From positions 62,001 to 126,000 of the forward strand of contig NZ_PPSW01000011.1 in assembly GCF_005876835.1 (NCBI RefSeq): a DNA stretch of 64,000 nucleotides, written 5' to 3'. This document shows positions 38,501 to 46,875 of the stretch, in pieces. The position numbers were made by a program, and so were the translations under genes. The notes beneath the pieces were generated by a model. It was not told where the DNA came from and made no database searches. It saw only the letters and a program-made list of their open reading frames with translations. Numbering within the stretch: the first letter of the stretch is position 1; every line of letters begins with the position of its first letter. This stretch comes from Pseudoalteromonas phenolica. GTDB taxonomy: Bacteria > Pseudomonadota > Gammaproteobacteria > Enterobacterales > Alteromonadaceae.

Positions 38501-38654
38501 TCAAGTAAAACAACGTGGCGGTGATGGTGCTGCAACTATCATATTTGATGATCAGTTGGATGCGTTTGAGTTTGAGCAAACAAGTAATGTTGAGTCACAA
38601 TTACAAACCTTACAGGTAAATGGGCTTGCAGATGTGAAAATTTGGATGCGTTAG
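35559..38654 (+). CDS. periplasmic propeller sensor with GGDEF domain (probable diguanylate cyclase)
   Basis: A 1031-residue membrane sensor. Signal peptide 1-21. The next ~600 residues contain repeated WLGT/W(I/V)GT-type blades (WNVQNGLPSQSIKSLVQD, GYVWLGTQFGLSRFDGYQF) of the two-component-regulator propeller. A Y_Y_Y domain (about 660-755) precedes one transmembrane helix at about 762-782, then a coiled coil and a GGDEF domain (about 835-1000). The active motif is SGDEF at 906-910 within RWSGDEF, compatible with c-di-GMP synthesis, and the inhibitory RxxD site reads QGSD, lacking the Arg. The ligand is unknown. Gene lies 21 bases after pgpA, possibly co-transcribed; terminated at 38697-38725. 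Confidence 0.9.
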   Translation: MIKKTLLVSWLFILMSFSVSAAINDYIVKQWNVQNGLPSQSIKSLVQDQQGYVWLGTQFGLSRFDGYQFRNFTTQNTQFLQTNAIHKLLLDRHGKLWIGTKRGLHRLNPHTLDVQSFNIKGPILDIVEDKQGDIWVAGNGLFYIGNDQQAQRAFDSAEDNKKFPVNRINQIVGSVSKIAQGTDGLWLVNERNLLKITKSATNRRDVFRLELGFRLALPEQLAQTIVHDLAWIEGRLYLASELGAYFLDIDQVLRRYTELGNGAVYKFMYDSDTGLWASTSTRLMFREGISDWRYVEPIHADQSIWFSDMFKDAEGNIWFASLNEGLWFAHTGNIARHMIDGNSQQGITATTKDNQGRTWMASRSGVGYLNNDESLQVVITPEELKNSTVYELEFSGNSLFIGTERGAMIYEQGVLQLLPFRELRQTPVLAITPSQRGGMWIGTGSGMYRLEYSGLTPFAYNAFLGSQFVTYINDQPNVGFIGTNKGAYQFNQKGIEKLGGQTSLESAYVTSILYIQGVATLVGSWNDGLFYRTAKGDWYQLDASNGLPHGSISSLYYDQQQALIWVSTRKGVYRLPAAQFTHPINNLKVEQVISQFDRQLDGKVGRCCSGFGGDAVLEKQGAIWYPSSQGAVEIPKNVELFGSKDLSPKLEEVITQERAIVASKFAELLKLDTSERDITINYTAIDFYAPASIEFRYRLTGKENTEWREVFNRREAIYTNLEPGVYNFELQVKRKGEGWQQARSITQRIEIPRRFDETVYFRLLITLGFVLLFYVFFWIFRAQERRKQQALESLVAERTMALRQANDKLNQVNTQMKLVSHTDELTGLKSRRFLFDQLPKDVEHYQRNSKSLQQQNKRLVLLIINVDNFSKVNDAYGPIGGDSCLQQLATLLNTRTQGSDYVARWSGDEFLLLLRDFKRDAIETYIKELCRAIAECDFQLPNGKAINMTVSMGWSFYPLPLLGGQVISWEASVNLADVALHQVKQRGGDGAATIIFDDQLDAFEFEQTSNVESQLQTLQVNGLADVKIWMR

Positions 38655-38696
38655 TTAGTTGTCAGTACAGGCTGGTTATTAATAACTTTAAAGCGT

Positions 38697-38725
38697 AAAA
38701 AAAGGAGCCAAGGCTCCTTTTTTTT
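38697..38725. terminator. bidirectional terminator between GGDEF gene and dxs
   Basis: Core arms AAAGGAGC (38701-38708) and GCTCCTTT (38713-38720), loop CAAG, flanked by A- and T-runs. Confidence 0.9.
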
Positions 38726-38741
38726 AAAACTTCAGTGATTA

Positions 38742-40601
38742 TTACAGTAGCGCTTTAATTCGCTGCTCGATCGAATCAGCACATAAGCCCATTTCTGCAT
38801 GCATTTCGTCTTGTGTACCATGCTTGATAAATTCATCAGGTATACCAAATAATGACACTGGCGCTTGGATACCTTGCGCACCTAGGAATTCCATTACAGC
38901 ACTGCCAGCACCACCGGCGATGGCGTTATCTTCAAGACAAACAAAGCGATCATGGGTTTTGCTCAGCTCAACAAGTAAAGCTTCATCAAGTGGCTTAACA
39001 AATCGCATATCAACGAGAGTTGCATTTAAGTTTTCAGCGGCTTGCTTAGCATTATGAAGTAGTGTGCCGAAACTTAAGATGGCCACTTTCTCACCTTCAC
39101 GGATCACATTGCCTTTACCAATCTCAAACGCTTGCATCTGCGTTTGTACATAACTGTCACCGGCACTACCACGAGGGTAACGCACCGCTACAGGTTGGTT
39201 ACACTGGTAACCTGTGTAAAGCATCTGACGGCATTCGTTGGTATCACTTGGTGCCATGATGATCATATTTGGAATACAGCGCATAAAGCTTAAGTCATAT
39301 GCACCTTGGTGAGTTTCACCATCAGCGCCAACAATGCCTGCGCGGTCAATTGCAAACAGTACAGGTAAGTTTTGTAGCGCGACATCGTGGATCAGTTGGT
39401 CATAAGCACGTTGTAAGAAGCTTGAATAGATCGCAACTACAGGCTTAAGGCCTTCACATGCGAAACCAGCACCTAGAGTAACAGCGTGTTGCTCAGCAAT
39501 GGCAACATCAAAGTACTGCTCAGGAAACTCTTTCGAGAAACGCACCATACCTGAACCTTCACGCATCGCTGGCGTAATCGCCATAAGCTTAGGGTCTTGC
39601 GCAGCCATATCGCATAACCAGTCACCAAAGACTTTTGAAAAAGTAGGGGCACTAGGTTTAGATTTTGGCAAACTATGGATGCTCGGGTCGAATTTTGGTA
39701 CACCGTGGTAACCAATAGGGTCGGCTTCAGCGGGTTTGTAACCTTTACCTTTTTGCGTTTTGATGTGCAGGATCTGAGGGCCTTTCAGGTTACGCATATT
39801 TCTTAGCGTATCAACCAGCATATTAACGTCGTGACCATCAATTGGACCAATGTAATTTAAACCAAGCTCTTCGAAGAAGGTGCCAGGAATAACCATGCCC
39901 TTTAAGTGCTCTTCCATACGACTTGCAAGCTCTTTCACAGTCGGTACACCAGAGAGAATTTTCTTACTGCCTTCGCGAATATTAGTATAAAAGCTACCAG
40001 AAAGAATGCGTGCAAAGTGGTTGTTTAGTGCGCCTACATTTTCAGAAATAGACATCTCATTATCATTTAAGATAATCAGCATGTCTGATTTAATGTCTCC
40101 GGCGTGGTTCATGGCTTCGAACGCCATACCAGCCGTGATCGCACCATCACCTATCACTGCAACGGTTTTACGGCCTTTACCTTCTTTCTGTGCAGCGATA
40201 GACATACCTAATGCAGCTGAAATCGAGGTACTTGAATGACCTACGCTGAAAGTGTCGTATTCACTTTCTTCACGATAAGGGAAAGGGTGCAACCCATCTT
40301 TTTGACGGATCGTGTGCATAGCATCACGACGTCCCGTTAAGATTTTATGCGGGTAAGCTTGATGGCCCACATCCCAGATTAATCTATCTTCAGGTGTGTC
40401 ATACACGTAATGTAAAGCCACAGTCAATTCGACGGTGCCTAAACCTGAAGCCAAGTGACCACTGCTCTGCGAAACCGAATTAAGTAAGTAATCTCTTAAT
40501 TCGTCGCTCAGCTTACCCAGTTGGGGCTGTGGTAATTGACGTAATTGCGCCGGTTCATCAACCAAGGCGAGTAATGGGTACTTGCTACTGTCCAGTTTCA
40601 T
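38742..40601 (-). CDS. dxs: 1-deoxy-D-xylulose-5-phosphate synthase
   Basis: First enzyme of the MEP isoprenoid pathway, condensing pyruvate and glyceraldehyde-3-phosphate with ThDP. I start at [15 protein letters not shown] (40601), 15 codons inside the longest frame, because E. coli Dxs begins MSFDIAKYP; this gives 619 residues (E. coli 620). Motifs: [36 protein letters not shown] ThDP site (about 153-170), [15 protein letters not shown], and [12 protein letters not shown] near the end. Downstream of ispA by about 104 bases. Confidence 0.95.
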   Translation of the reverse strand: MKLDSSKYPLLALVDEPAQLRQLPQPQLGKLSDELRDYLLNSVSQSSGHLASGLGTVELTVALHYVYDTPEDRLIWDVGHQAYPHKILTGRRDAMHTIRQKDGLHPFPYREESEYDTFSVGHSSTSISAALGMSIAAQKEGKGRKTVAVIGDGAITAGMAFEAMNHAGDIKSDMLIILNDNEMSISENVGALNNHFARILSGSFYTNIREGSKKILSGVPTVKELASRMEEHLKGMVIPGTFFEELGLNYIGPIDGHDVNMLVDTLRNMRNLKGPQILHIKTQKGKGYKPAEADPIGYHGVPKFDPSIHSLPKSKPSAPTFSKVFGDWLCDMAAQDPKLMAITPAMREGSGMVRFSKEFPEQYFDVAIAEQHAVTLGAGFACEGLKPVVAIYSSFLQRAYDQLIHDVALQNLPVLFAIDRAGIVGADGETHQGAYDLSFMRCIPNMIIMAPSDTNECRQMLYTGYQCNQPVAVRYPRGSAGDSYVQTQMQAFEIGKGNVIREGEKVAILSFGTLLHNAKQAAENLNATLVDMRFVKPLDEALLVELSKTHDRFVCLEDNAIAGGAGSAVMEFLGAQGIQAPVSLFGIPDEFIKHGTQDEMHAEMGLCADSIEQRIKALL

Positions 40602-40705
40602 TCTTTCAACATGTGTCCTACGCAAACCTTGTCCGATTATATACAAAGGTTTACTTAATTTTTATAAATTTGTTCTGTTCGTCATCAATACGTCATGATT
40701 GAGTA

Positions 40706-41593
40706 TTAGTGATCACGCTCAATTATATATTTCGCAAGCTCTGCCAATACATCGGTATTATGAGGTATTGTATCAAGTGCAGACAGAGCATCTTTGACCA
40801 ATAGATGCGCTTTTTGTTTTGCACCATCTAGTCCAAGCAAAGCCGGATAAGTTGACTTGTGGTTATCTAAGTCTGAGCCTTGCGGCTTGCCTAATACGGC
40901 GGTATCGCCTTCGATATCTAAAATATCATCTTGTACCTGAAAAGCGAGGCCAAGATTTTTACCGTATATATCGAGGGCAGTAATTATTTCTGTCTCGACA
41001 TCCGTAGCGCACAGCGCACCTAACTTAATTGCACAATTTAACAATGCGCCGGTTTTAAGTCGATGAATACGCTCAAGCTCTGCAAGGGTAATTGACTTTT
41101 CTGTCGCTGAAATATCAAGGGCTTGTCCGCCAACCATGCCCTGCAAACCAGATGCAACGGCAAGCGTATTAATCATCTTGATTTGTTGCTTTGCCGATAC
41201 CGAAAATTCATGTTCACTTAAAAATTCAAAGGCTAAGGTTTGTAGCGCATCGCCTGCTAAAATGGCCTGTGCTTCATCATAAGCAATATGACAAGTCGGT
41301 TTGCCTCGACGCAAGTCATCATCGTCCATAGCCGGTAAGTCATCATGGACCAATGAGTAGCTATGAATACATTCAATTGCAGCTGCGGCGACATCAAGGT
41401 CTGTTTCTTTAGCACCTAACAGTTTGCCTACAGTGTAAACCAAAAAGGGCCTTAATCTTTTACCGCCATTATTGATGCTGTAAAAAGTTGCTGATTTTAC
41501 GGTTTCATCGGTATCTAATGCCAAAGAGAAGTAATTACTGATGTAACTGTCTAAACGGTTTTGTGCCGTATTTATATGCTCGAATAAATTCAC
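40706..41593 (-). CDS. ispA: farnesyl/geranyl diphosphate synthase
   Basis: Prenyltransferase making FPP from IPP and DMAPP. 295 residues (E. coli 299). First aspartate-rich motif DDLPAMDDDDLRRG (about 86-99) and second DDILDIEG (about 226-233); GGKRLRPFLVYTVG and QGMVGGQALDI are typical. It follows xseB by 9 bases and precedes dxs, the conserved xseB-ispA-dxs order. Confidence 0.95.
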   Translation of the reverse strand: MNLFEHINTAQNRLDSYISNYFSLALDTDETVKSATFYSINNGGKRLRPFLVYTVGKLLGAKETDLDVAAAAIECIHSYSLVHDDLPAMDDDDLRRGKPTCHIAYDEAQAILAGDALQTLAFEFLSEHEFSVSAKQQIKMINTLAVASGLQGMVGGQALDISATEKSITLAELERIHRLKTGALLNCAIKLGALCATDVETEIITALDIYGKNLGLAFQVQDDILDIEGDTAVLGKPQGSDLDNHKSTYPALLGLDGAKQKAHLLVKDALSALDTIPHNTDVLAELAKYIIERDH

Positions 41594-41602
41594 TGCGGGG
41601 TC

Positions 41603-41845
41603 TTAATCTAATTGATTTGGCATTGGTGTTACTGGTGTCTCAGGGTCATTGCCCATCAGGATTGAGACTTTTTGCTCAGCACTGCTTAACTTTTCATTAG
41701 ACGCATTGGCTAATTGAACACCACGTTCAAATTGCTTTAAAGATTGTTCTAAAGTCAGACTACCTTGTTCCATAGCCTGTACAATGCCTTCTAGTTCGGC
41801 CATTGCTTCTTCAAAACTTAGATTTTCAGGTTTTTTTGCAGCCAT
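41603..41845 (-). CDS. xseB: exodeoxyribonuclease VII small subunit
   Basis: 80-residue helical subunit that binds XseA to make the single-strand exonuclease VII. Signature LSFEEAMAELEGIVQAMEQGSLTLEQSLKQFERGVQLA. First gene of the xseB-ispA-dxs operon; no xseA in the window. Confidence 0.95.
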   Translation of the reverse strand: MAAKKPENLSFEEAMAELEGIVQAMEQGSLTLEQSLKQFERGVQLANASNEKLSSAEQKVSILMGNDPETPVTPMPNQLD

Positions 41846-42171
41846 AGTACATCTTGCTCAGCAATTTATTTTAAAGGTAGCAATTTTAGGAGGATTAGCG
41901 ACTCAGGTCAAAGCTTGTTACTGGCAATCGTGGCGGATCTGTTTATTTTTTGCCTTATGTGGGCTTTAATCGAATTTTAACAACGTAATTGAGTTAAGAT
42001 ATTCAAGATGTTGCCGATAAAAGTCTTACTGAAAGCTAGGCTTTTCACTGTAACATAGGCACAAGGTTTGCAAATATTCGAATTAAGCATGATATTTGTA
42101 GTTGCCACTCAAAAAATTGACTTCGAGTGTCATAATAAAAAAGTAATGATAAGTATTCTCTGGAGGGGATA
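41846..42171. other. intergenic region between xseB and pomA
   Basis: 326 bases without a gene. They hold the divergent control region: the sigma-28-like element at 41994-42020 for pomAB, a small AAAGC/GCTTT hairpin near 42032-42044, and a strong GGAGGGG ribosome site before the pomA GTG. Nothing else stands out. Confidence 0.8.
41994..42020 (+). promoter_or_regulatory. sigma-28 (FliA) type flagellar promoter
   Basis: TTAA (41994-41997), 15 bases, GCCGATAA (42013-42020). The -10 octamer is an exact match to the flagellar consensus TAAA-N15-GCCGATAA. About 150 bases upstream of pomA, a late motility gene. Confidence 0.75.
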
Positions 42172-42939
42172 GTGGATTTAGCAACCGTTATCGGAATAGT
42201 AGGTGCAATAGGTTTGGTCATCATGGCGATGTTCATGAGTAGTAATGGTGACTTGGCCATGTTTGGTGATGGCCCATCTACCGTCATTGTATTCGGTGGC
42301 TCTATTTTCATCGTACTCTCGAACTTCACTATGAGCCAGTTCTTAGGCATTGGTAAAGTTGTTGGCAAAGCCTTTATGTTCAAGATTGAATCTCCAGAAG
42401 AGCTCATTGAGAAAGCCGTTGAATTGGCTGACTCGGCTCGTAAAGGTGGCTTTTTGGCTTTGGAAGAAGCAGAAATACCCAATGCCTTTATGCGTAAGGG
42501 CGTTGATATGTTAGTAGATGGTCATGATGCTGATGTTGTACGCGCTACTTTATTAAAAGACATTTCACTCACTACCTCTCGACACGAATTAGGCGCTAAC
42601 TTATTTAAATCTTTGGCAGACATCGCCCCTGCGATGGGTATGATCGGAACGCTAATTGGTCTAGTCGCCATGTTATCAAACATGGATGACCCAAAAGCGA
42701 TTGGTCCTGCAATGGCAGTAGCACTACTTACAACTTTATATGGTGCGTTCCTTGCGAACGTAGTTGCTATTCCTATTCAGGCGAAACTTGAATTGCGTAA
42801 AGATGAAGAAGAACAAAATCAACGCTTAATCTTGGATGCAATTTTGGGTATTCAAGATGGTCAAAACCCGAAAGTAATTGAAGGTATTCTGAAGAACTAC
42901 CTACCTGAGTCGAAACGCGGCAGCGACAAGGAGGAGTAG
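42172..42939 (+). CDS. pomA: flagellar motor stator protein PomA
   Basis: MotA/PomA family, four transmembrane segments and a cytoplasmic loop that contacts the rotor. 255 residues (Vibrio PomA 253); it begins DLATVIGIVGAIGLVIMAMFM. The C-terminal membrane pair includes ADIAPAMGMIGTLIGLVAMLSNM and AVALLTTLYGAFLANVVAIPI. A GTG start at 42172 follows GGAGGGG. PomA rather than MotA because of this size, the closely following PomB, and the marine background; sodium coupling is inferred. Operon with pomB, 1-base gap. Confidence 0.93.
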   Translation: MDLATVIGIVGAIGLVIMAMFMSSNGDLAMFGDGPSTVIVFGGSIFIVLSNFTMSQFLGIGKVVGKAFMFKIESPEELIEKAVELADSARKGGFLALEEAEIPNAFMRKGVDMLVDGHDADVVRATLLKDISLTTSRHELGANLFKSLADIAPAMGMIGTLIGLVAMLSNMDDPKAIGPAMAVALLTTLYGAFLANVVAIPIQAKLELRKDEEEQNQRLILDAILGIQDGQNPKVIEGILKNYLPESKRGSDKEE

Positions 42940-42940
42940 T

Positions 42941-43870
42941 ATGTCAGACGAACAAGAATGTAAATGTCCCCCCCCCGGGCTACCCGCTTGGATGGGAACA
43001 TTTGCTGATCTAATGTCACTCTTGATGTGCTTTTTCGTTCTGCTGTTGGCTTTCTCTGAAATGGATGTTTTAAAGTTTAAACAAATTGCAGGTTCGATGA
43101 AGTTTGCTTTTGGTGTGCAAAATAAAATCGAGGTAAAAGACATTCCTAAGGGGACTAGTGTGATAGCTATGGAGTTCACACCAGGTAAACCTGAGCCGAC
43201 TCCCATCGAGACTATCCAACAGCAGACGGTAGAGATGACGCAGCAAATGTTGGAGTTCCAAGCAGGTGATGAGGCTTCAGCAGGTGGTCGTCAAGAGCAG
43301 CGCGGTAATAAGCGCGGTGGTGAATCGCAAAGTACTTCACAAGAGCAATCTATGGAGCAGGCTATTTCAGCTGCAGATCAAGAGCAGGTTAACGAGCTGG
43401 TTAAGAAAATTGCTCAGCAAATGGAAAAGCAAATTATGGATGGTGCCATAGAGCTTGAATCTCTTGGACAACAGATCATTATTCGCATTCAAGAAAATGG
43501 TGCCTTTCCTTCTGGTAGTGCATTTTTACAGCCGAAATTTAAGCCAATAATTCGTGAAATTGCTGAGTTATTAAAAGATGTGCCAGGAGAAATTACAGTG
43601 TCAGGTCATACTGATGACTTTCAGGTGACCAATGAGCTTTATTCTAATAATTGGGATTTATCTGCAACCCGTGCAGTTGCCGTGGCAAGTGAAATGGTGA
43701 AAGCGCCTGGGTTTGATAAAAATAGAATGGTTGTTGTTGGTCATGCTGATACACGCCCGCTAGTACCCAATGAGAATGATACAGATAGACGCCGCAATCG
43801 CCGTGTCGAAATTTCTATTCTACAAGGTAAAGCGAAAGAATCTGATCCTATCGAATTGCGTGGTAATTAA
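42941..43870 (+). CDS. pomB: flagellar motor stator protein PomB
   Basis: MotB/PomB family. One transmembrane helix (about 23-43) contains the ion-binding Asp in FADLMSLLMCFFVLLLAFSEMD (about residue 24), and the C-terminal OmpA-like peptidoglycan-binding domain (about 185-290) has SGHTDDFQVTNELYSNNWDLSATRAVAVA and VVGHADTRP. A Gln/Ser-rich linker lies between. 309 residues (Vibrio PomB 315). A tract of nine C at 42968-42976 falls in codons 10-12, a potential slippage site. Stop at 43870 with no terminator in the next 25 bases. Confidence 0.95.
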   Translation: MSDEQECKCPPPGLPAWMGTFADLMSLLMCFFVLLLAFSEMDVLKFKQIAGSMKFAFGVQNKIEVKDIPKGTSVIAMEFTPGKPEPTPIETIQQQTVEMTQQMLEFQAGDEASAGGRQEQRGNKRGGESQSTSQEQSMEQAISAADQEQVNELVKKIAQQMEKQIMDGAIELESLGQQIIIRIQENGAFPSGSAFLQPKFKPIIREIAELLKDVPGEITVSGHTDDFQVTNELYSNNWDLSATRAVAVASEMVKAPGFDKNRMVVVGHADTRPLVPNENDTDRRRNRRVEISILQGKAKESDPIELRGN

Positions 43871-43895
43871 TTTTTTCATTCTTTAGTATTGTATT

Positions 43896-43949
43896 CTTGA
43901 TAGATGGTTGGAATTCAGCTAATTTGAAGGTGAATCATCTATCAAGGAG
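43896..43949 (+). promoter_or_regulatory. inverted repeat sequestering a ribosome-binding site
   Basis: CTTGATAGATG (43896-43906) is exactly complementary to CATCTATCAAG (43936-43946); the second arm overlaps the AAGGAG Shine-Dalgarno (43944-43949) of the following small gene. In RNA the hairpin would hide the first part of that site. The 29-base loop leaves room for a second structure. Confidence 0.65.
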
Positions 43950-43954
43950 AAAAT

Positions 43955-44059
43955 ATGATGTCTATTCTAAGTAAATACGCTTACATGCCAGGTAATAACG
44001 GCGATGGTGCTGATGATAATGATGAGCCACCAAAGTCTGAAGAAAAATCGTTAGATTAA
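43955..44059 (+). CDS. 34-residue acidic peptide, function unknown
   Basis: Small gene behind AAGGAG with 5-base spacing to the first of two ATG codons (43955 and 43958). The peptide starts MMSILSKYAYMPGNNGDGAD and continues with an Asp/Glu/Pro/Ser-rich tail ending KSLD; it has no membrane segment or cysteine. It lies 84 bases after pomB and 24 before a small membrane-protein gene, all on the same strand. I recognise no family. The strong ribosome site with a buried hairpin argues that it is translated under control. Confidence 0.55.
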   Translation: MMSILSKYAYMPGNNGDGADDNDEPPKSEEKSLD

Positions 44060-44083
44060 TCATTTCAAGATTAACCTTTCAAT

Positions 44084-44590
44084 ATGTCATTCGATTTAAA
44101 CAGCACTTACTTTAATCAGTTTCTGTTATTGGTTAGAGATCATGCGACTTTACTGACGTTTGTTTCGGTTGCTCTGTTTGCATTATTAAGAGATGACAAA
44201 GCCCTTAGGTATGCGGCATTATGTGCCGCATTTTATGTGATAGGCTATTTCTCTTTCCCTTTGATCAAGCAAGTTGATGCTGATTTATATGTCATCCGCT
44301 ACGTTTATTGGGCATTGAGTGACATCGTTTTTATGGCTATATTGGCTGTCTGGGCATTGAGAGACAAAGTGTATTTATGGCAAAGCGTATTGGCACAACT
44401 CATTGTACTTCCTGCGCCTATTATGCAGTTATTTAGATTGGTAGATAGGCACTATCTCGATTTAAGTTACTCGACCTATCTTTATAAAAGTATTTTACCT
44501 TTAGTGAATATTCTCACTGTCATCCTATGTTTTTTGCCAGTGCTTTATCTATTAAAAAATCGAGTAAACCAACTTCAAGTGAAGGGATAG
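44084..44590 (+). CDS. small integral membrane protein of unknown function
   Basis: 168 residues with about five hydrophobic helices (roughly 18-36, 42-62, 76-92, 102-118 and 135-155) and a cytoplasmic-looking basic tail. No family motif is recognised. The gene follows the small acidic peptide by 24 bases and pomB by about 210. There is no obvious terminator after it; the next gene is convergent. Confidence 0.6.
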   Translation: MSFDLNSTYFNQFLLLVRDHATLLTFVSVALFALLRDDKALRYAALCAAFYVIGYFSFPLIKQVDADLYVIRYVYWALSDIVFMAILAVWALRDKVYLWQSVLAQLIVLPAPIMQLFRLVDRHYLDLSYSTYLYKSILPLVNILTVILCFLPVLYLLKNRVNQLQVKG

Positions 44591-44660
44591 TATCTAACAA
44601 ATTTTAAGCGCCTTGTTAGCCCCCTGAATAGGTTAAGATAATTACTATCCCTAATTTAGC

Positions 44661-45524
44661 TTAATTTATATCAATATCAGTGATTGCAACATTAATTCCC
44701 GTATCTAAACCAGCAGAGGTTTGAGCTGCTAACTTAACAAATGTTTTATTTCCTTGGGCGTTTGGAATAACAATATCTGTCATGGCAAACTCACAGTTTT
44801 GGATTAACCTTTCTTGAGGCAAGTTGGTACTTAAACACATTGTTTTTGTAATGTTATTACTGCGTATCTCTTCACAATAGGCGGGGTTTAAACTGCTGCT
44901 TAACTGATCATCAACCTCAATTAAAGAAAGTAAAATTGTAAAGTCAGTATCATTGCATGCTAACGGTACGACTCTTTGATTATTTGATAAGTCACCTTGT
45001 AAAAACCTCTGCCCATCTGAATTTTGATACCAGATGGTCAGTGTACTTTGCAATAGGTTTGTGGACATTGAGTTGGGACTGCCTTTAGCACGCCAATCAT
45101 TTAAAGAGTTCACTTCAGGCAGTGCAAATGAGGCGCTAAGTTCTGGTATATATTTGAATTGTTGACCAACTTTGATTGTATTATTCTCAGCGCCTTGCCA
45201 TGTATCTGTAACGTCTGCACCAAAAATATTCGCTACTTGCTCACACAGTGGTTCAGAGCCTTTGTATGATGTTTCTGCTAGGCTACTTGAGCGGTTTGTA
45301 AAGTAAGTTACTTGTGGCTTAGTTTGGAGCGTATCCCCCTCTATTTGCCAATAAGCAATGTTTGTTTCTTGCTTATTGAAATGCCTTTGCGCTGAGAAAT
45401 TACTGCCACATTGTGTGCTCTCATTGACGGTAGGCGCTGTATTATCTTTTGATAGTGGTTCGCTGTCCCCGCCACCGCAAGCAGTTAAAAAAGAGCAGGA
45501 AAGCAAGATTAGGGGATATTTCAT
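44661..45524 (-). CDS. putative lipoprotein of unknown function
   Basis: I start at MKYPLILLSCSFLTACGGG (45524), where a classical lipobox LTAC is followed by Gly-Gly (the +2 Gly favours outer-membrane sorting); the longest frame would begin 42 codons upstream inside the permease gene. 287 residues; several spaced cysteines (about 38, 94, 190, 218, 228 and 243) suggest disulfides. The AAGGAAG ribosome site lies just behind the hairpin at 45539-45570. No family is recognised. Confidence 0.75.
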   Translation of the reverse strand: MKYPLILLSCSFLTACGGGDSEPLSKDNTAPTVNESTQCGSNFSAQRHFNKQETNIAYWQIEGDTLQTKPQVTYFTNRSSSLAETSYKGSEPLCEQVANIFGADVTDTWQGAENNTIKVGQQFKYIPELSASFALPEVNSLNDWRAKGSPNSMSTNLLQSTLTIWYQNSDGQRFLQGDLSNNQRVVPLACNDTDFTILLSLIEVDDQLSSSLNPAYCEEIRSNNITKTMCLSTNLPQERLIQNCEFAMTDIVIPNAQGNKTFVKLAAQTSAGLDTGINVAITDIDIN

Positions 45525-45538
45525 AAGACTTCCTTGAA

Positions 45539-45570
45539 TTTGGGTTATCAGGCTTGCACGATAACCCAAA
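45539..45570. terminator. hairpin between permease and lipoprotein genes
   Basis: TTTGGGTTATC (45539-45549) and GATAACCCAAA (45560-45570), a perfect 11-bp stem with a 10-base loop. On the plus strand it is followed by CTTTTT; on the minus strand by AATTCAAGG, so its direction is ambiguous. Confidence 0.6.
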
Positions 45571-45580
45571 CTTTTTACCG

Positions 45581-46786
45581 TTAACCTAGCGCAGGAATAA
45601 CGCCAAACATTTGCAAGCCTTGTGCAGCTATTATGACAACCCCACAACAAGCTGCAAGGCTTAATCCAAATCGACCGCCTTTTACCTGATAGCCTTGTTC
45701 ATTAGTTTGTTGTGCTCTTTGTACCCAAACCATCGCAACAGGCAAAAATATCGCTAAAACAACCAGTGCAATTGCCGCATATCCTAATGCGGTAATAAAC
45801 CCTTGTGGATAGAATAAAGCGAAACCAAGCGGAGGCACAAAGGTAATTAATGCCGTCTTCAATCGAGCGCTTTTGTTATCACCTTGCTTGAATGCATCAG
45901 CAAAGAAGTCAAATAATCCAAGGCTTACGCCAAGGAAAGAAGTTGCCAATGCTAAATCTGCAAAAATCGTGATCGACGTACTGACTTGTGAGCTGTTCAC
46001 TAAACTAGAGACGCTGCCAATGAAGCCTTGCAGGCCTTCAGATTGTAAAAGTTGTGACTGGCTCATCATACCTTGGCTAATTAATTGCCAGAAGACATAA
46101 ATAACTAAAGGGACGGAGGCACCGAAAATCATAACCTTTCTGAGAGAACGAATATCAACACCGACGTATTTTACAATTGATGGAATTGAGCCATGAAAAC
46201 CAAATGAGGTGAAAATAACAGGTATGGCTGAAATAAGTAGCCCTTGCTCTAGCGGCATTTCGAGTAAGTGTTGGCCTTGAACATAAGGAGTCAGAACGAA
46301 AAATAGACTACCCAGCACGATTACTTTAATGGCAAATAAAACACGGTTTAGTTTATCAACCGTTGAGGTACCCATGGTGACAATGGCAGCGACCAGTACA
46401 GCCACGAGTATAGAGCCGACTTGCGGGGCCACATCGACATCAAGCGCTGCATTTATTTTTGACTGTAATTGAGCGCCTCCACCTGCGATATATGCTGCAC
46501 ATAACGCATAAAACAAAAAGATCATTGCAAAATTAGCGATATACTGCCCACGTTTGCCCAATAATGTCTTGGCAAGCGTATTGAGTGTGGCATCGGAGCT
46601 GGCGAATTGATGAAGCTCTAGCATTAATAACGCGGTATAGGTCATTAATAGCCATGTTAATAAAATCAGGATTAAAGATGCACTAAAGCCAATACCTGCA
46701 GAAGCGATAGGCAGTGCTAACATGCCCGCGCCTATGGTTGTGCCTGCGACAATTAGCATACTGCCGAGGGTTTTATTCTTTATCAC
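45581..46786 (-). CDS. tyrP: aromatic amino acid permease (TyrP/Mtr type)
   Basis: AAAP-family (HAAAP) transporter, about 11 transmembrane helices; moves tyrosine or tryptophan with protons. I start at GTG 46786 ([22 protein letters not shown]), behind AAGGGG: E. coli TyrP begins [21 protein letters not shown]. The family signature [22 protein letters not shown] is complete. A TyrR-type box lies upstream. Tyrosine rather than tryptophan is likely from the N-terminus, but Mtr is not excluded. 401 residues. Confidence 0.85.
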   Translation of the reverse strand: [401 protein letters not shown]

Positions 46787-46875
46787 ATTATGCCCCTTTA
46801 AGTGTGAGAGAGCAGGCAAGATATAACGCAGAGCAAAAAATTGAAACTCCTTTGTTATAAATCAAGATACGTGTT

